Assembly: GCA_017407765.1 (NCBI GenBank)
Contig: JAFQVZ010000278.1
Span: 1 to 5,241, forward strand
Reading direction: 5' to 3'
DNA from: Clostridia bacterium
Lineage (GTDB): Bacteria; Bacillota; Clostridia; Oscillospirales; Butyricicoccaceae
DNA: 5,241 bases
The position numbers were made by a program, and so were the translations under genes. The notes below the pieces were generated by a model. The model saw only the letters and a program-made list of their open reading frames with translations, was not told the DNA's origin and made no database searches. The number at the start of each line of letters is the position of its first letter. Position 1 is the stretch's first letter. Of the stretch, positions 1 through 5,241 are shown piece by piece.

Positions 1-30
1 ACCTTCTCTGATCTTGTCAAAAAAGCCCAT
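1..30 (-). CDS. ftsY: FtsY, signal recognition particle receptor (5' end only, cut by window edge)
   Basis: Only the first ten codons are present, reading MGFFDKIREG. This closely matches the usual FtsY N-terminus in Bacillota (MGFFDKIKEGL-type). FtsY is the membrane-associated SRP-family GTPase that receives ribosome-nascent-chain-SRP complexes for delivery to the Sec translocon; its NG GTPase domain would lie beyond the window. The ATG at 30-28 is preceded by a GAAAGGA ribosome binding site. The gene begins 20 bases after the smc stop codon, with no terminator between, which implies co-transcription with smc as in the well-known rnc-smc-ftsY cluster of Bacillus subtilis. The identification rests on ten residues plus gene order: the peptide is seen directly, and the name is an inference strengthened by synteny. 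Confidence 0.85.
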   Translation of the reverse strand, partial: MGFFDKIREG

Positions 31-40
31 TTCTGTTTCA

Positions 41-47
41 TCCTTTC
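41..47 (-). promoter_or_regulatory. ftsY ribosome binding site
   Basis: On the minus strand the 20-base smc-ftsY gap contains GAAAGGA, whose AGGA core ends 10 bases before the ATG at 30. The spacing is slightly long but usable. A nearer ATG at 41-39 overlaps this site, but it opens a different frame that does not give an FtsY-like peptide, so the ATG at 30 is preferred. Confidence 0.6.
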
Positions 48-50
48 AAA

Positions 51-3000
51 TCAGCTTAATTTGATATTGAGCTTGCTCTCGACCTCTCTTATATCGAGCT
101 TGAGCAGCTTTGTTACGCCCTGTTCCTGCATGGTGGCTCCGTAGAGGATATCGCTGCCCTCCATGGTGCCGCGCCTGTGAGTGATGACGATGAACTGTGT
201 GGATCCGCAGAGCTTGTTCATATACTCCAAGAACCTGCTGACATTCATCTCGTCAAGAGCCGCATCGATCTCGTCCAGCACGCAGAAGGGGGTGGGACTT
301 ACCTTTATAATGGCAAAATACAGCGCAATGGCAACAAATGCCTTCTCTCCGCCCGAAAGCAGCGATATTACGCGCTGGCCCTTGCCGGGCAGCTCCACAC
401 TGATATTTATTCCGCACTCAAGGACATTCTTCTCGTCCTCCAGCTCAAGGCTTGCCCTGCCTCCGCCGAAAATATCGGTAAAGGTCTGCGAAAAGGCCCT
501 GTCGATCTGTTTGAACTTCTGAACGAAGGCCTCCTGCATGCTGCCGGTCAGCTGCCTGATCACCTGAGTGAGGTCGGCCTTGGCCTTTTCAAGGTCGTCG
601 CGCTGAGCGCTCAGGAACTCGTATCTCGAGCTGACCTCGTCATATTCCGCAACGGCGCCGAGATTTACGCTGCCCAGCGAACGTATCTGTGCTCTGAGCT
701 CCGAAATCCTCTTTGCGGCATATTTCTGCTCGACCGTACGTCGGCAGAGTTCCTTTGCGGTGGTGCGCGTCAGCTCGTAGGATTCCCACAGCTTGTCAAG
801 AAGTCCCTTCTCCTCGGCAATGAGCTGGTCACGCTTATGTTCAAGGCTGCTTCTCAGCCTTTCCTGATTAACTATATCGTTATTCTTGGTCTGTATGTCT
901 TTTTCCGTCTTTGTTCGCTTGCCTTCAAGCTCCAGTCTTTCGCCGGTCAGCTTTTCGATATGTCCCTCGGCCTTAAGCCTGAGGCCCTCATTATCAGCGA
1001 TAAGCCTCTTCTGCTCTTCAATGGCCGCCGTCAGCTCGGTTATGCTCTTTTCCGATTCTCCAAGCTGATCTTCCTTGTCCTGAAGCTCCTGCGCCGCTCC
1101 TCTGAGCAGTTCCGAGATCATAGCCGCCGAGTCCTCGGCTGCCCTTATCTCGCCCGCAAGGGTGCTGCTCTCAAGCCTGAGCCTGCCTAGCTCTTCGCTA
1201 AGCCTGCCGGCCGCTGCCACATCGGTCTCGGCATCCTTGAGCAGCTCATCGAGCTGAGCCCGCAGACTGCTTCGCTTATCGGCAAACAGCTTTGCCTCTT
1301 TTTCGAGGTCGGCCAGCTTATTCTTAAGCTCAGTGCGCCTTGCCGCGCATTTTTCGGTCTCGCTGTCATAGTCGGCCATAAGCCTTTCGGTGGCCTCGAC
1401 CGCAGCCTGACACCTGCTGTATTCGGCATTCTCTTCAGAAAGCTTTTCGTCCACAAGCCTGAGCTCGGCCTCGGCTGCCTTGCGGCGCGATGCCAGATCA
1501 TTGAGCTCGCGCTGTGCCTTTTCCATAGCCGAGCGCGCCGCCGCGAGCTCTTCCTTCGCTTTGCCAAGTCTCTCTTCAAGCCTGTCGATCTCATTGGATC
1601 TCGAAAGGACGCCGGTGCTCTTTACGGTGCTGCCGCCGGTCAGGGCGCCGCCTGCACTAATGAGCTGGCCGTCCAGTGTAACGATCCTGAAGGCATATTT
1701 ATGCTTTCGGCCCATCTCGATGGCCCTGTCGATATTGTCGACGATAGCCGTTGTGCCGAGAAGGCTGGAAATGATATCGCTGTAAAGCTTATCACTTGCC
1801 ACCAGGTCGTTTGCATATCCGCAGAATCCGCGCTCGCCCTCAAGGGCGCTGCGGCTCTTCCAGCGGGGTTTTATCGATGTTACGGGCAGGAAGGTCGCCC
1901 TGCCGAAGTTATTTGATTTAAGATATCCGATGGCTGCCTTGGCACAGTTCTCGTCATCGGTGACGATGTTCTGCATCGCATTTCCCAAAGCAGTTTCGAT
2001 AGCTACCGAATATTTATCATCGGTTTTGATAAGAGTAGAAAGGGGGCCGTGAATGCCTCTGAGCCCGCTTCCCGCCTGAGCGATCTTTTTTACCGCAAAG
2101 GAGAAACCGTCAAGGTCGCGCTCCATTGCCTTGAGCATATCGAGGCGATCGGCTCCGGCATTGTATTCACGCTCCAGCCTGTCGAATGCCGAGCGCGTCT
2201 TCTCTGCCTTATCCTCCCTGACCTTTGCCATCATGTCATAGCCGCCAAGTGTGTTAAGGGCACTCTCGCGCTGAGCCCTGATCTCTTCAAGCCTCTCGTG
2301 GCTCTCTTCAAGGGCTTCCTGATGGCGTGAGAGCCTGTCCTGGGCCTCCTTGCGCTGCCAGAAGATCGACTCGCCCCGGCTGGCAGTTTCCTCAACAGCG
2401 GCGTTGACCGACATTATCTCGGCCAGCTTGCCGTGTTCTTCTTCGGTTGCCTGCGACAGAGCCGCACGCATACCCTCTATCCTGCCCTCGGTGTCGCCCG
2501 ACTGCTTCCGGGCCTCTTCTATCTCGTCGAGCAGAGCCTCGAGCTCGCTCTTTTTAGCGGCATACTTTGCCTCAAGCTCAGCTTTAAGATCATTCTTTTC
2601 GCCGAGCCTTGCCTCAAGCTCGGCCTTGCGGCTCTCGCGCATCTCGACCTCGCGTCTTCCGCTTTCAAGGCCAAGATTTGCATTTTTAAGTTCGCTCTGA
2701 GCAACCGCAAGGTTCGACTCGCACTCGGCAAGCCTCTCCCTTATTTCAGCAAGGGCATTTCTTGCCTCTTCCAGCTCAACATCCTTATTCCGGATCTTTT
2801 CGCTCAGCTCGCTGCTTTTCTCATAGCTGCGTTCAAGCTCGCTCTTGCGCGATGCCAGCAGCCTCTCGGCATTGTCATGGTCGATCTTAGCCGTCTTTAT
2901 AAGCCCCTCGAGCCTGTCAAGCTGGCTGACCGCCAAAGCGACCTCTATATCGCGCAGCTCGTCACGCAGAAGCAGGTATTTTTTCGCCTTCTCGGCCTGC

Positions 3001-3620
3001 TCTTTAAGCGGAGCAACTCTCGTCTCCAGCTCGCCGATGATATCGCGCAGCCTGACAAGGTTCTCCTCCGCCTTCTGAAGCTTGCGGTCGCTCTCTTCCC
3101 TGCGCAGGCGCACCTTGCTTATGCCGGCCGCCTCTTCAAAGATCTCGCGTCGTTCGGCGCTCTTTACCGAGAGGATCTCGTCGATCCTGCCCTGACCGAT
3201 CATGGCATATCCGTCGATGCCCAGGCCGGTGTCCATAAACATCTCGCGGACATCCTTGAGCCTTGCCGCGCGGCGGTTTATATAGAACTCGCTTTCGCCC
3301 GAACGATAGTACCTTCGGGTGACGGTGATCTCGTTATATTCAAGAGGTATCGAGCCGTCGCTGTTATCAACCGTGATCGAGACCTCGCAGAAACCCATGC
3401 TGCTGCGCTTGCGTGTGCCGCCGAAGATAACGTCTTCCATGCGGCCTCCGCGCAGAGTCCTGGCCGACTGCTCGCCCAATACCCAGCGAATGGCATCGGA
3501 AATATTCGATTTGCCGCTGCCGTTGGGACCTACTACAGCGGTGACGCCATCGGAGAAAGTAAGCAGAGTTTTATCAGGAAACGACTTAAAGCCCTGAATT
3601 TCTATCGCTTTTAAACGCAC
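51..3620 (-). CDS. smc: Chromosome segregation/condensation ATPase SMC (complete, 1189 aa)
   Basis: SMC dimerises and, with the kleisin ScpA and with ScpB, forms the ATP-driven condensin that extrudes and organises nucleoid DNA. All parts of the family architecture are present, numbered from the GTG start. The N-terminal head has Walker A GPNGSGKSN at 31-39 and a Q-loop Gln at 143 (MIGQGRIDEIL). A long Glu/Lys/Arg/Ala-rich coiled coil runs about 165-510. The hinge spans about 515-665, from GIHGPL (522-527) to the Gly-rich GGALTGGS (657-664). The returning coil runs about 670-980. The C-terminal head has SVNLGAVAEY (about 984-993), the ABC signature LSGGEKA (1088-1094), Walker B FCVLDE (1112-1117, catalytic Glu 1117), D-loop ALDE and the H-loop His 1148. 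Length is normal for bacterial SMC (about 1190 aa). An ATG at 3638 would add six residues (MKRGAA), but it has no ribosome binding site. The GTG at 3620 has GAGGTG five bases upstream and gives VRLKAIEIQGFKSF, the usual SMC N-terminus. No frameshift or missing catalytic residue is seen. It leads an operon with ftsY. Confidence 0.97.
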   Translation of the reverse strand: MRLKAIEIQGFKSFPDKTLLTFSDGVTAVVGPNGSGKSNISDAIRWVLGEQSARTLRGGRMEDVIFGGTRKRSSMGFCEVSITVDNSDGSIPLEYNEITVTRRYYRSGESEFYINRRAARLKDVREMFMDTGLGIDGYAMIGQGRIDEILSVKSAERREIFEEAAGISKVRLRREESDRKLQKAEENLVRLRDIIGELETRVAPLKEQAEKAKKYLLLRDELRDIEVALAVSQLDRLEGLIKTAKIDHDNAERLLASRKSELERSYEKSSELSEKIRNKDVELEEARNALAEIRERLAECESNLAVAQSELKNANLGLESGRREVEMRESRKAELEARLGEKNDLKAELEAKYAAKKSELEALLDEIEEARKQSGDTEGRIEGMRAALSQATEEEHGKLAEIMSVNAAVEETASRGESIFWQRKEAQDRLSRHQEALEESHERLEEIRAQRESALNTLGGYDMMAKVREDKAEKTRSAFDRLEREYNAGADRLDMLKAMERDLDGFSFAVKKIAQAGSGLRGIHGPLSTLIKTDDKYSVAIETALGNAMQNIVTDDENCAKAAIGYLKSNNFGRATFLPVTSIKPRWKSRSALEGERGFCGYANDLVASDKLYSDIISSLLGTTAIVDNIDRAIEMGRKHKYAFRIVTLDGQLISAGGALTGGSTVKSTGVLSRSNEIDRLEERLGKAKEELAAARSAMEKAQRELNDLASRRKAAEAELRLVDEKLSEENAEYSRCQAAVEATERLMADYDSETEKCAARRTELKNKLADLEKEAKLFADKRSSLRAQLDELLKDAETDVAAAGRLSEELGRLRLESSTLAGEIRAAEDSAAMISELLRGAAQELQDKEDQLGESEKSITELTAAIEEQKRLIADNEGLRLKAEGHIEKLTGERLELEGKRTKTEKDIQTKNNDIVNQERLRSSLEHKRDQLIAEEKGLLDKLWESYELTRTTAKELCRRTVEQKYAAKRISELRAQIRSLGSVNLGAVAEYDEVSSRYEFLSAQRDDLEKAKADLTQVIRQLTGSMQEAFVQKFKQIDRAFSQTFTDIFGGGRASLELEDEKNVLECGINISVELPGKGQRVISLLSGGEKAFVAIALYFAIIKVSPTPFCVLDEIDAALDEMNVSRFLEYMNKLCGSTQFIVITHRRGTMEGSDILYGATMQEQGVTKLLKLDIREVESKLNIKLS

Positions 3621-3625
3621 CGCTG

Positions 3626-3632
3626 CACCTCT
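3626..3632 (-). promoter_or_regulatory. smc ribosome binding site that selects the GTG start
   Basis: AGAGGTG on the minus strand is an uninterrupted match to the 16S anti-Shine-Dalgarno complement (AGGAGGTGA-type) over GAGGTG. It is followed by a 5-base spacer and GTG at 3620-3618. The alternative ATG at 3638-3636 lies upstream of this site and is preceded only by an AT-rich stretch (ACGTAATATTTA) without any SD, so this site decides the start. Confidence 0.85.
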
Positions 3633-3671
3633 TTTCATTAAATATTACGTGTTCACATAAAAATTCAGTTT

Positions 3672-3700
3672 ATTATACCAATTTTCACAGCTTTTTTCAA
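3672..3700 (-). promoter_or_regulatory. Sigma-A (housekeeping) promoter for smc-ftsY
   Basis: On the minus strand, TTGAAA (3700-3695) is separated by exactly 17 bases from a perfect TATAAT (3677-3672). The base pattern TGG directly before the -10 makes it an extended -10 (TGGTATAAT). The predicted transcription start is near 3665, giving a leader of about 45 bases to the GTG start, which includes the Shine-Dalgarno. This is a near-consensus, likely constitutive promoter, in keeping with a housekeeping gene. No riboswitch-like structure fits in the short leader. Confidence 0.88.
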
Positions 3701-3710
3701 GAGGGACAGC

Positions 3711-3720
3711 CTATATATAG
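3711..3720. repeat. Perfect 10-bp AT-rich palindrome (CTATATATAG) upstream of the smc promoter
   Basis: CTATATATAG is its own reverse complement. It sits 10 bases upstream of the smc -35 box, about -46 to -55 from the predicted start, the region where an UP element or an upstream-bound regulator would act. It may be no more than AT-rich DNA. Only the symmetry is seen; function is unassigned. Confidence 0.35.
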
Positions 3721-3781
3721 TCATCCATTGATAACCTTTTCAAATCAAACAACATCTTTATATTGAATTATCGTATATTAT

Positions 3782-3811
3782 TTGACGATGCCTATGTACC
3801 GGTGTTATCCT
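3782..3811 (+). promoter_or_regulatory. Probable sigma-A promoter for the amino-acid permease
   Basis: TTGACG (3782-3787, five of six to consensus) is followed after 18 bases by TATCCT (3806-3811, four of six). An extended -10 TG lies at 3803-3804 (TGTTATCCT). The bases just upstream (3758-3781) are very AT-rich, as in UP elements. The predicted start is near A3818, leaving a leader of about 44 bases. It is weaker than the smc promoter. The two divergent -35 boxes are about 80 bases apart, so they need not interfere. No better -35/-10 pair was found by eye on this strand in the intergenic region. Confidence 0.55.
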
Positions 3812-3820
3812 TTGTGCACT

Positions 3821-3835
3821 ATTTGCAAGGCAAAT
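3821..3835 (+). repeat. Small inverted repeat in the permease leader (possible operator or 5' hairpin)
   Basis: ATTTGC-AAG-GCAAAT is a perfect 6-bp inverted repeat with a 3-base centre. It begins about three bases after the predicted transcription start, between promoter and ribosome binding site. As DNA it could be an operator where a repressor blocks initiation. As RNA it would form a small hairpin at the 5' end. It is too short and not followed by a T-run, so it is not a terminator. Function is inferred from position only. Confidence 0.4.
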
Positions 3836-3848
3836 GAAATCTGAAGAA

Positions 3849-3854
3849 AAAGGA
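3849..3854 (+). promoter_or_regulatory. Ribosome binding site of the permease gene
   Basis: AAAGGA within a purine-rich run (GAAGAAAAAGGAAAG) lies 7 bases before the ATG at 3862. This is good SD strength and spacing and supports that ATG as the start. Confidence 0.75.
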
Positions 3855-3861
3855 AAGAATT

Positions 3862-5178
3862 ATGAACAAAAGCAACTCCGCTAAGGATCAATCACTGAGT
3901 TTTATCCAGGGATTGGCCATTGTTGTCGGCATGATCATCGGCTCGGGTATCTTCCTTAAGCCCAGCATCGTTCTTCGTGATGCCGGCAGCACCACAATGG
4001 CACTGGCCGCATGGGTGATCGGCGGCATAGTCACTCTCGCTTCGGCCCTCTCCATTGCCGAGATCGCCTCCAACATCCCTCTCGCAGGCGGACTCTACAC
4101 CTATCTCGAAAAGCTCTACAGCGATAAGCTGGGCTTCCTTCTCGGTTGGGTCCAGTCGGTCATCTCCTACCCTGCCTCGGTAGCGGCTCAGGCCATCGCC
4201 TTTGCCACGTATTCCGCCTATTTTATCCCCATGACAACATGGCAGCAGCGCATGCTGGGCATCGGCGTTCTTGCCCTTCTGCTTGTTCTCAACATCATCT
4301 CTACCCGCTGCGGCGGCATCATTCAGGTCGCTGCCACCGTCGGCAAGCTGGTCCCCGTCATTGCAATACTCGGCATCGGCCTCGTAAGCGGCCAGGCTCC
4401 CGGCGCATCGGGCCTTTCTGCCGAGCTTATCGGCGGCACCTCGCCCTCTCTTTCCGCAGCCATCCTTGGCACCCTTTGGGCTTATGACGGCTGGATAGGC
4501 GTTACCAATATGGCAGGCGAAATGCGCTCGCCCAAGAAGAACCTTCCCCGAGTCATTTCCATCGGCATTATCTTCGTCATCGTGGTTTATGCCCTCTTCA
4601 ACATCGTTCTGTTCAACACTCTGCCTGCAGAACATATTGCATCCACAGGCACTCCCGGTTCCGATGCGGCGGTCGCCCTGTTTGGCGAAAGCGGCGCAGC
4701 CTTCCTGACGGCCGGCATCATGGTGTCGGTGTTCGGCGCCCTCAACGGTTATCTTATGACTGCGGCCCGTGTTCCCCAGTCGATGGCCGAACGCGGCCAG
4801 CTCCCCATGAGCGGCCTTTTGGGCAGACTCCATCCCCGCTTCGGCACTCCTGCCAACGCCCTTATCATGCAGTCGATCCTCGCTGTTGTATATATCCTTT
4901 CAGGCTCCTTCAACGCGCTCACCGACCTTCTGATCTTCGTTCTGTGGATCTTCTTCACCCTCGGTGTCATCGGCGTGTTCATCCTTAGAAAGAAGGGCAT
5001 GTCCTCAAGCGATAACTACCGCGTTCCCCTCTATCCCATCACTCCCGTCGTCGGCATTCTGGGCAGCATCTTTATTCTGGGCAGCACCATGATCGATGCT
5101 CCCGTCAGGAGCCTTATAGGCCTCGGCGTCACCCTCCTCGGCCTGCCCGTTTACAGCTGGCTCAACAAGAAGAAATAA
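3862..5178 (+). CDS. APC-superfamily amino-acid permease, LAT/SteT-like (probable serine/threonine-type exchanger)
   Basis: A 438-residue integral membrane transporter for amino acids, most like the B. subtilis Ser/Thr exchanger SteT (YkbA), which is similar in length. About twelve hydrophobic segments are visible: roughly 12-32, 44-66, 92-120, 130-147, 155-177, 197-215, 230-252, 273-300, 330-348, 352-375, 392-411 and 415-433. Family landmarks are IIGSGIF (25-31), the broken helix 1 that binds the substrate amino and carboxyl groups; AEIASNIPLAGGLYTYLE (66-83) after helix 2; the helix-6 motif WAYDGW (206-211) followed by GE (219-220) and NLPR (227-230); and RVPLYP (387-392) before helix 11. 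There is no signal peptide, and both ends should be cytoplasmic (C-terminal KKK). The ATG has a good ribosome binding site. The gene is monocistronic: own promoter, own terminator, divergent from smc. Substrate and mode (exchange versus proton symport) cannot be read from sequence. Family call is firm; SteT-type specificity is inference. Confidence 0.93.
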   Translation: MNKSNSAKDQSLSFIQGLAIVVGMIIGSGIFLKPSIVLRDAGSTTMALAAWVIGGIVTLASALSIAEIASNIPLAGGLYTYLEKLYSDKLGFLLGWVQSVISYPASVAAQAIAFATYSAYFIPMTTWQQRMLGIGVLALLLVLNIISTRCGGIIQVAATVGKLVPVIAILGIGLVSGQAPGASGLSAELIGGTSPSLSAAILGTLWAYDGWIGVTNMAGEMRSPKKNLPRVISIGIIFVIVVYALFNIVLFNTLPAEHIASTGTPGSDAAVALFGESGAAFLTAGIMVSVFGALNGYLMTAARVPQSMAERGQLPMSGLLGRLHPRFGTPANALIMQSILAVVYILSGSFNALTDLLIFVLWIFFTLGVIGVFILRKKGMSSSDNYRVPLYPITPVVGILGSIFILGSTMIDAPVRSLIGLGVTLLGLPVYSWLNKKK

Positions 5179-5190
5179 AATATCAACAGT

Positions 5191-5224
5191 ATAGCCCCGA
5201 TCAACCGGATCGGGGCTATTTTTT
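5191..5224 (+). terminator. Strong intrinsic (Rho-independent) terminator after the permease
   Basis: A perfect 12-bp stem pairs ATAGCCCCGATC (5191-5202) with GATCGGGGCTAT (5208-5219), closed by a 5-base loop AACCG and followed by a T-run through 5224. It begins 12 bases after the TAA stop. There is no matching A-run on the left side, so it should act mainly on plus-strand transcripts. It ends the permease unit. The remaining 17 bases of the window show nothing identifiable. Confidence 0.95.
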
Positions 5225-5241
5225 CATATCGCTTGAGAGCA

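Noticed and set aside
2433..3614. 393-codon open frame on the plus strand opposite smc, with a second one at 177-1190 (337 codons)
   Set aside because: Both are in exact codon-on-codon register with smc, where plus-strand stops correspond to TTA, CTA and TCA codons in smc. The scarcity of those codons leaves the antisense frame open. The peptides show no recognisable domain, and smc is unambiguous on the other strand.
3680..3694. CodY-box-like sequence on the minus strand inside the smc promoter spacer
   Set aside because: It matches the AATTTTCWGAAAATT consensus at 11 of 15 positions, but several such near matches are expected in AT-rich promoter DNA. It sits in the smc rather than the permease promoter, where nutrient control is not expected.
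3818..3861. T-box or other riboswitch controlling the amino-acid permease
   Set aside because: The predicted leader is only about 44 bases and has no T-box motif, no long conserved stems and no terminator/antiterminator pair before the start codon.
3834..3884. Possible 16-residue upstream ORF (MKSEEKGKNYEQKQLR) overlapping the permease start in another frame
   Set aside because: Its only SD-like bases (AAGG at 3827-3830) are three bases from the ATG, too close to work well, and they lie inside the inverted repeat. The Lys/Glu-rich peptide is simply what the purine-rich permease ribosome binding site would encode.
3892..4833. 313-codon open frame on the minus strand opposite the permease
   Set aside because: Same cause: it is in register with the permease codons, which rarely use TTA, CTA or TCA. 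The translation is a compositionally odd Gly/Asp/Ala/His-rich string, the mirror of hydrophobic codons, not a known protein.
51..5178. Pyrimidine-rich plus strand across both genes, resembling a strand-skew signal
   Set aside because: It follows from protein composition. The Glu/Lys/Arg-rich coiled coil of SMC uses purine-rich codons on the minus strand, and the hydrophobic permease uses NTC/NTT-type codons on the plus strand. No replication-related switch is needed.

Overview
This window looks like chromosomal housekeeping DNA from a Gram-positive, low-GC-lineage (Bacillota/Firmicutes) bacterium, probably a Clostridia-like anaerobe. The evidence is the adjacent smc-ftsY pair in the Bacillota order, strong consensus sigma-A promoters, AGGAGG-type ribosome binding sites, and an amino-acid permease closest in feel to Bacillus SteT. 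Codon third positions favour G/C while the intergenic region is strongly AT-rich. I cannot name a genus.

Layout. Bases 1-30 (minus strand) are the first ten codons of ftsY, the signal-recognition-particle receptor, cut by the window edge. Bases 51-3620 (minus) are a complete smc gene for the chromosome-condensation ATPase. Its best start is a GTG at 3620 with a strong Shine-Dalgarno, not the upstream ATG at 3638. The gap between smc and ftsY is only 20 bases with no terminator, so they should be co-transcribed from the near-perfect promoter at 3672-3700. The divergent intergenic region (3621-3861) holds that promoter, an AT-rich palindrome behind it, a second promoter facing right, and a small inverted repeat at the start of the rightward transcript. 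Bases 3862-5178 (plus) encode a complete 12-helix APC-superfamily amino-acid transporter of the LAT/SteT type. It stands alone and is closed by a strong intrinsic terminator at 5191-5224.

How the genes work together. SMC organises and segregates the chromosome with ScpA and ScpB; FtsY docks ribosome-nascent-chain complexes at the membrane. They are linked by conserved operon structure rather than a shared pathway. The permease is divergently transcribed and has no evident functional link with them.

No previously undescribed system is visible. The long open frames antisense to smc and to the permease lie codon-on-codon against the real genes and follow from the rarity of TTA, CTA and TCA codons in them. 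The most useful second looks are the smc start correction, the candidate operator/hairpin in the permease leader, and the absence of rnc upstream of smc.
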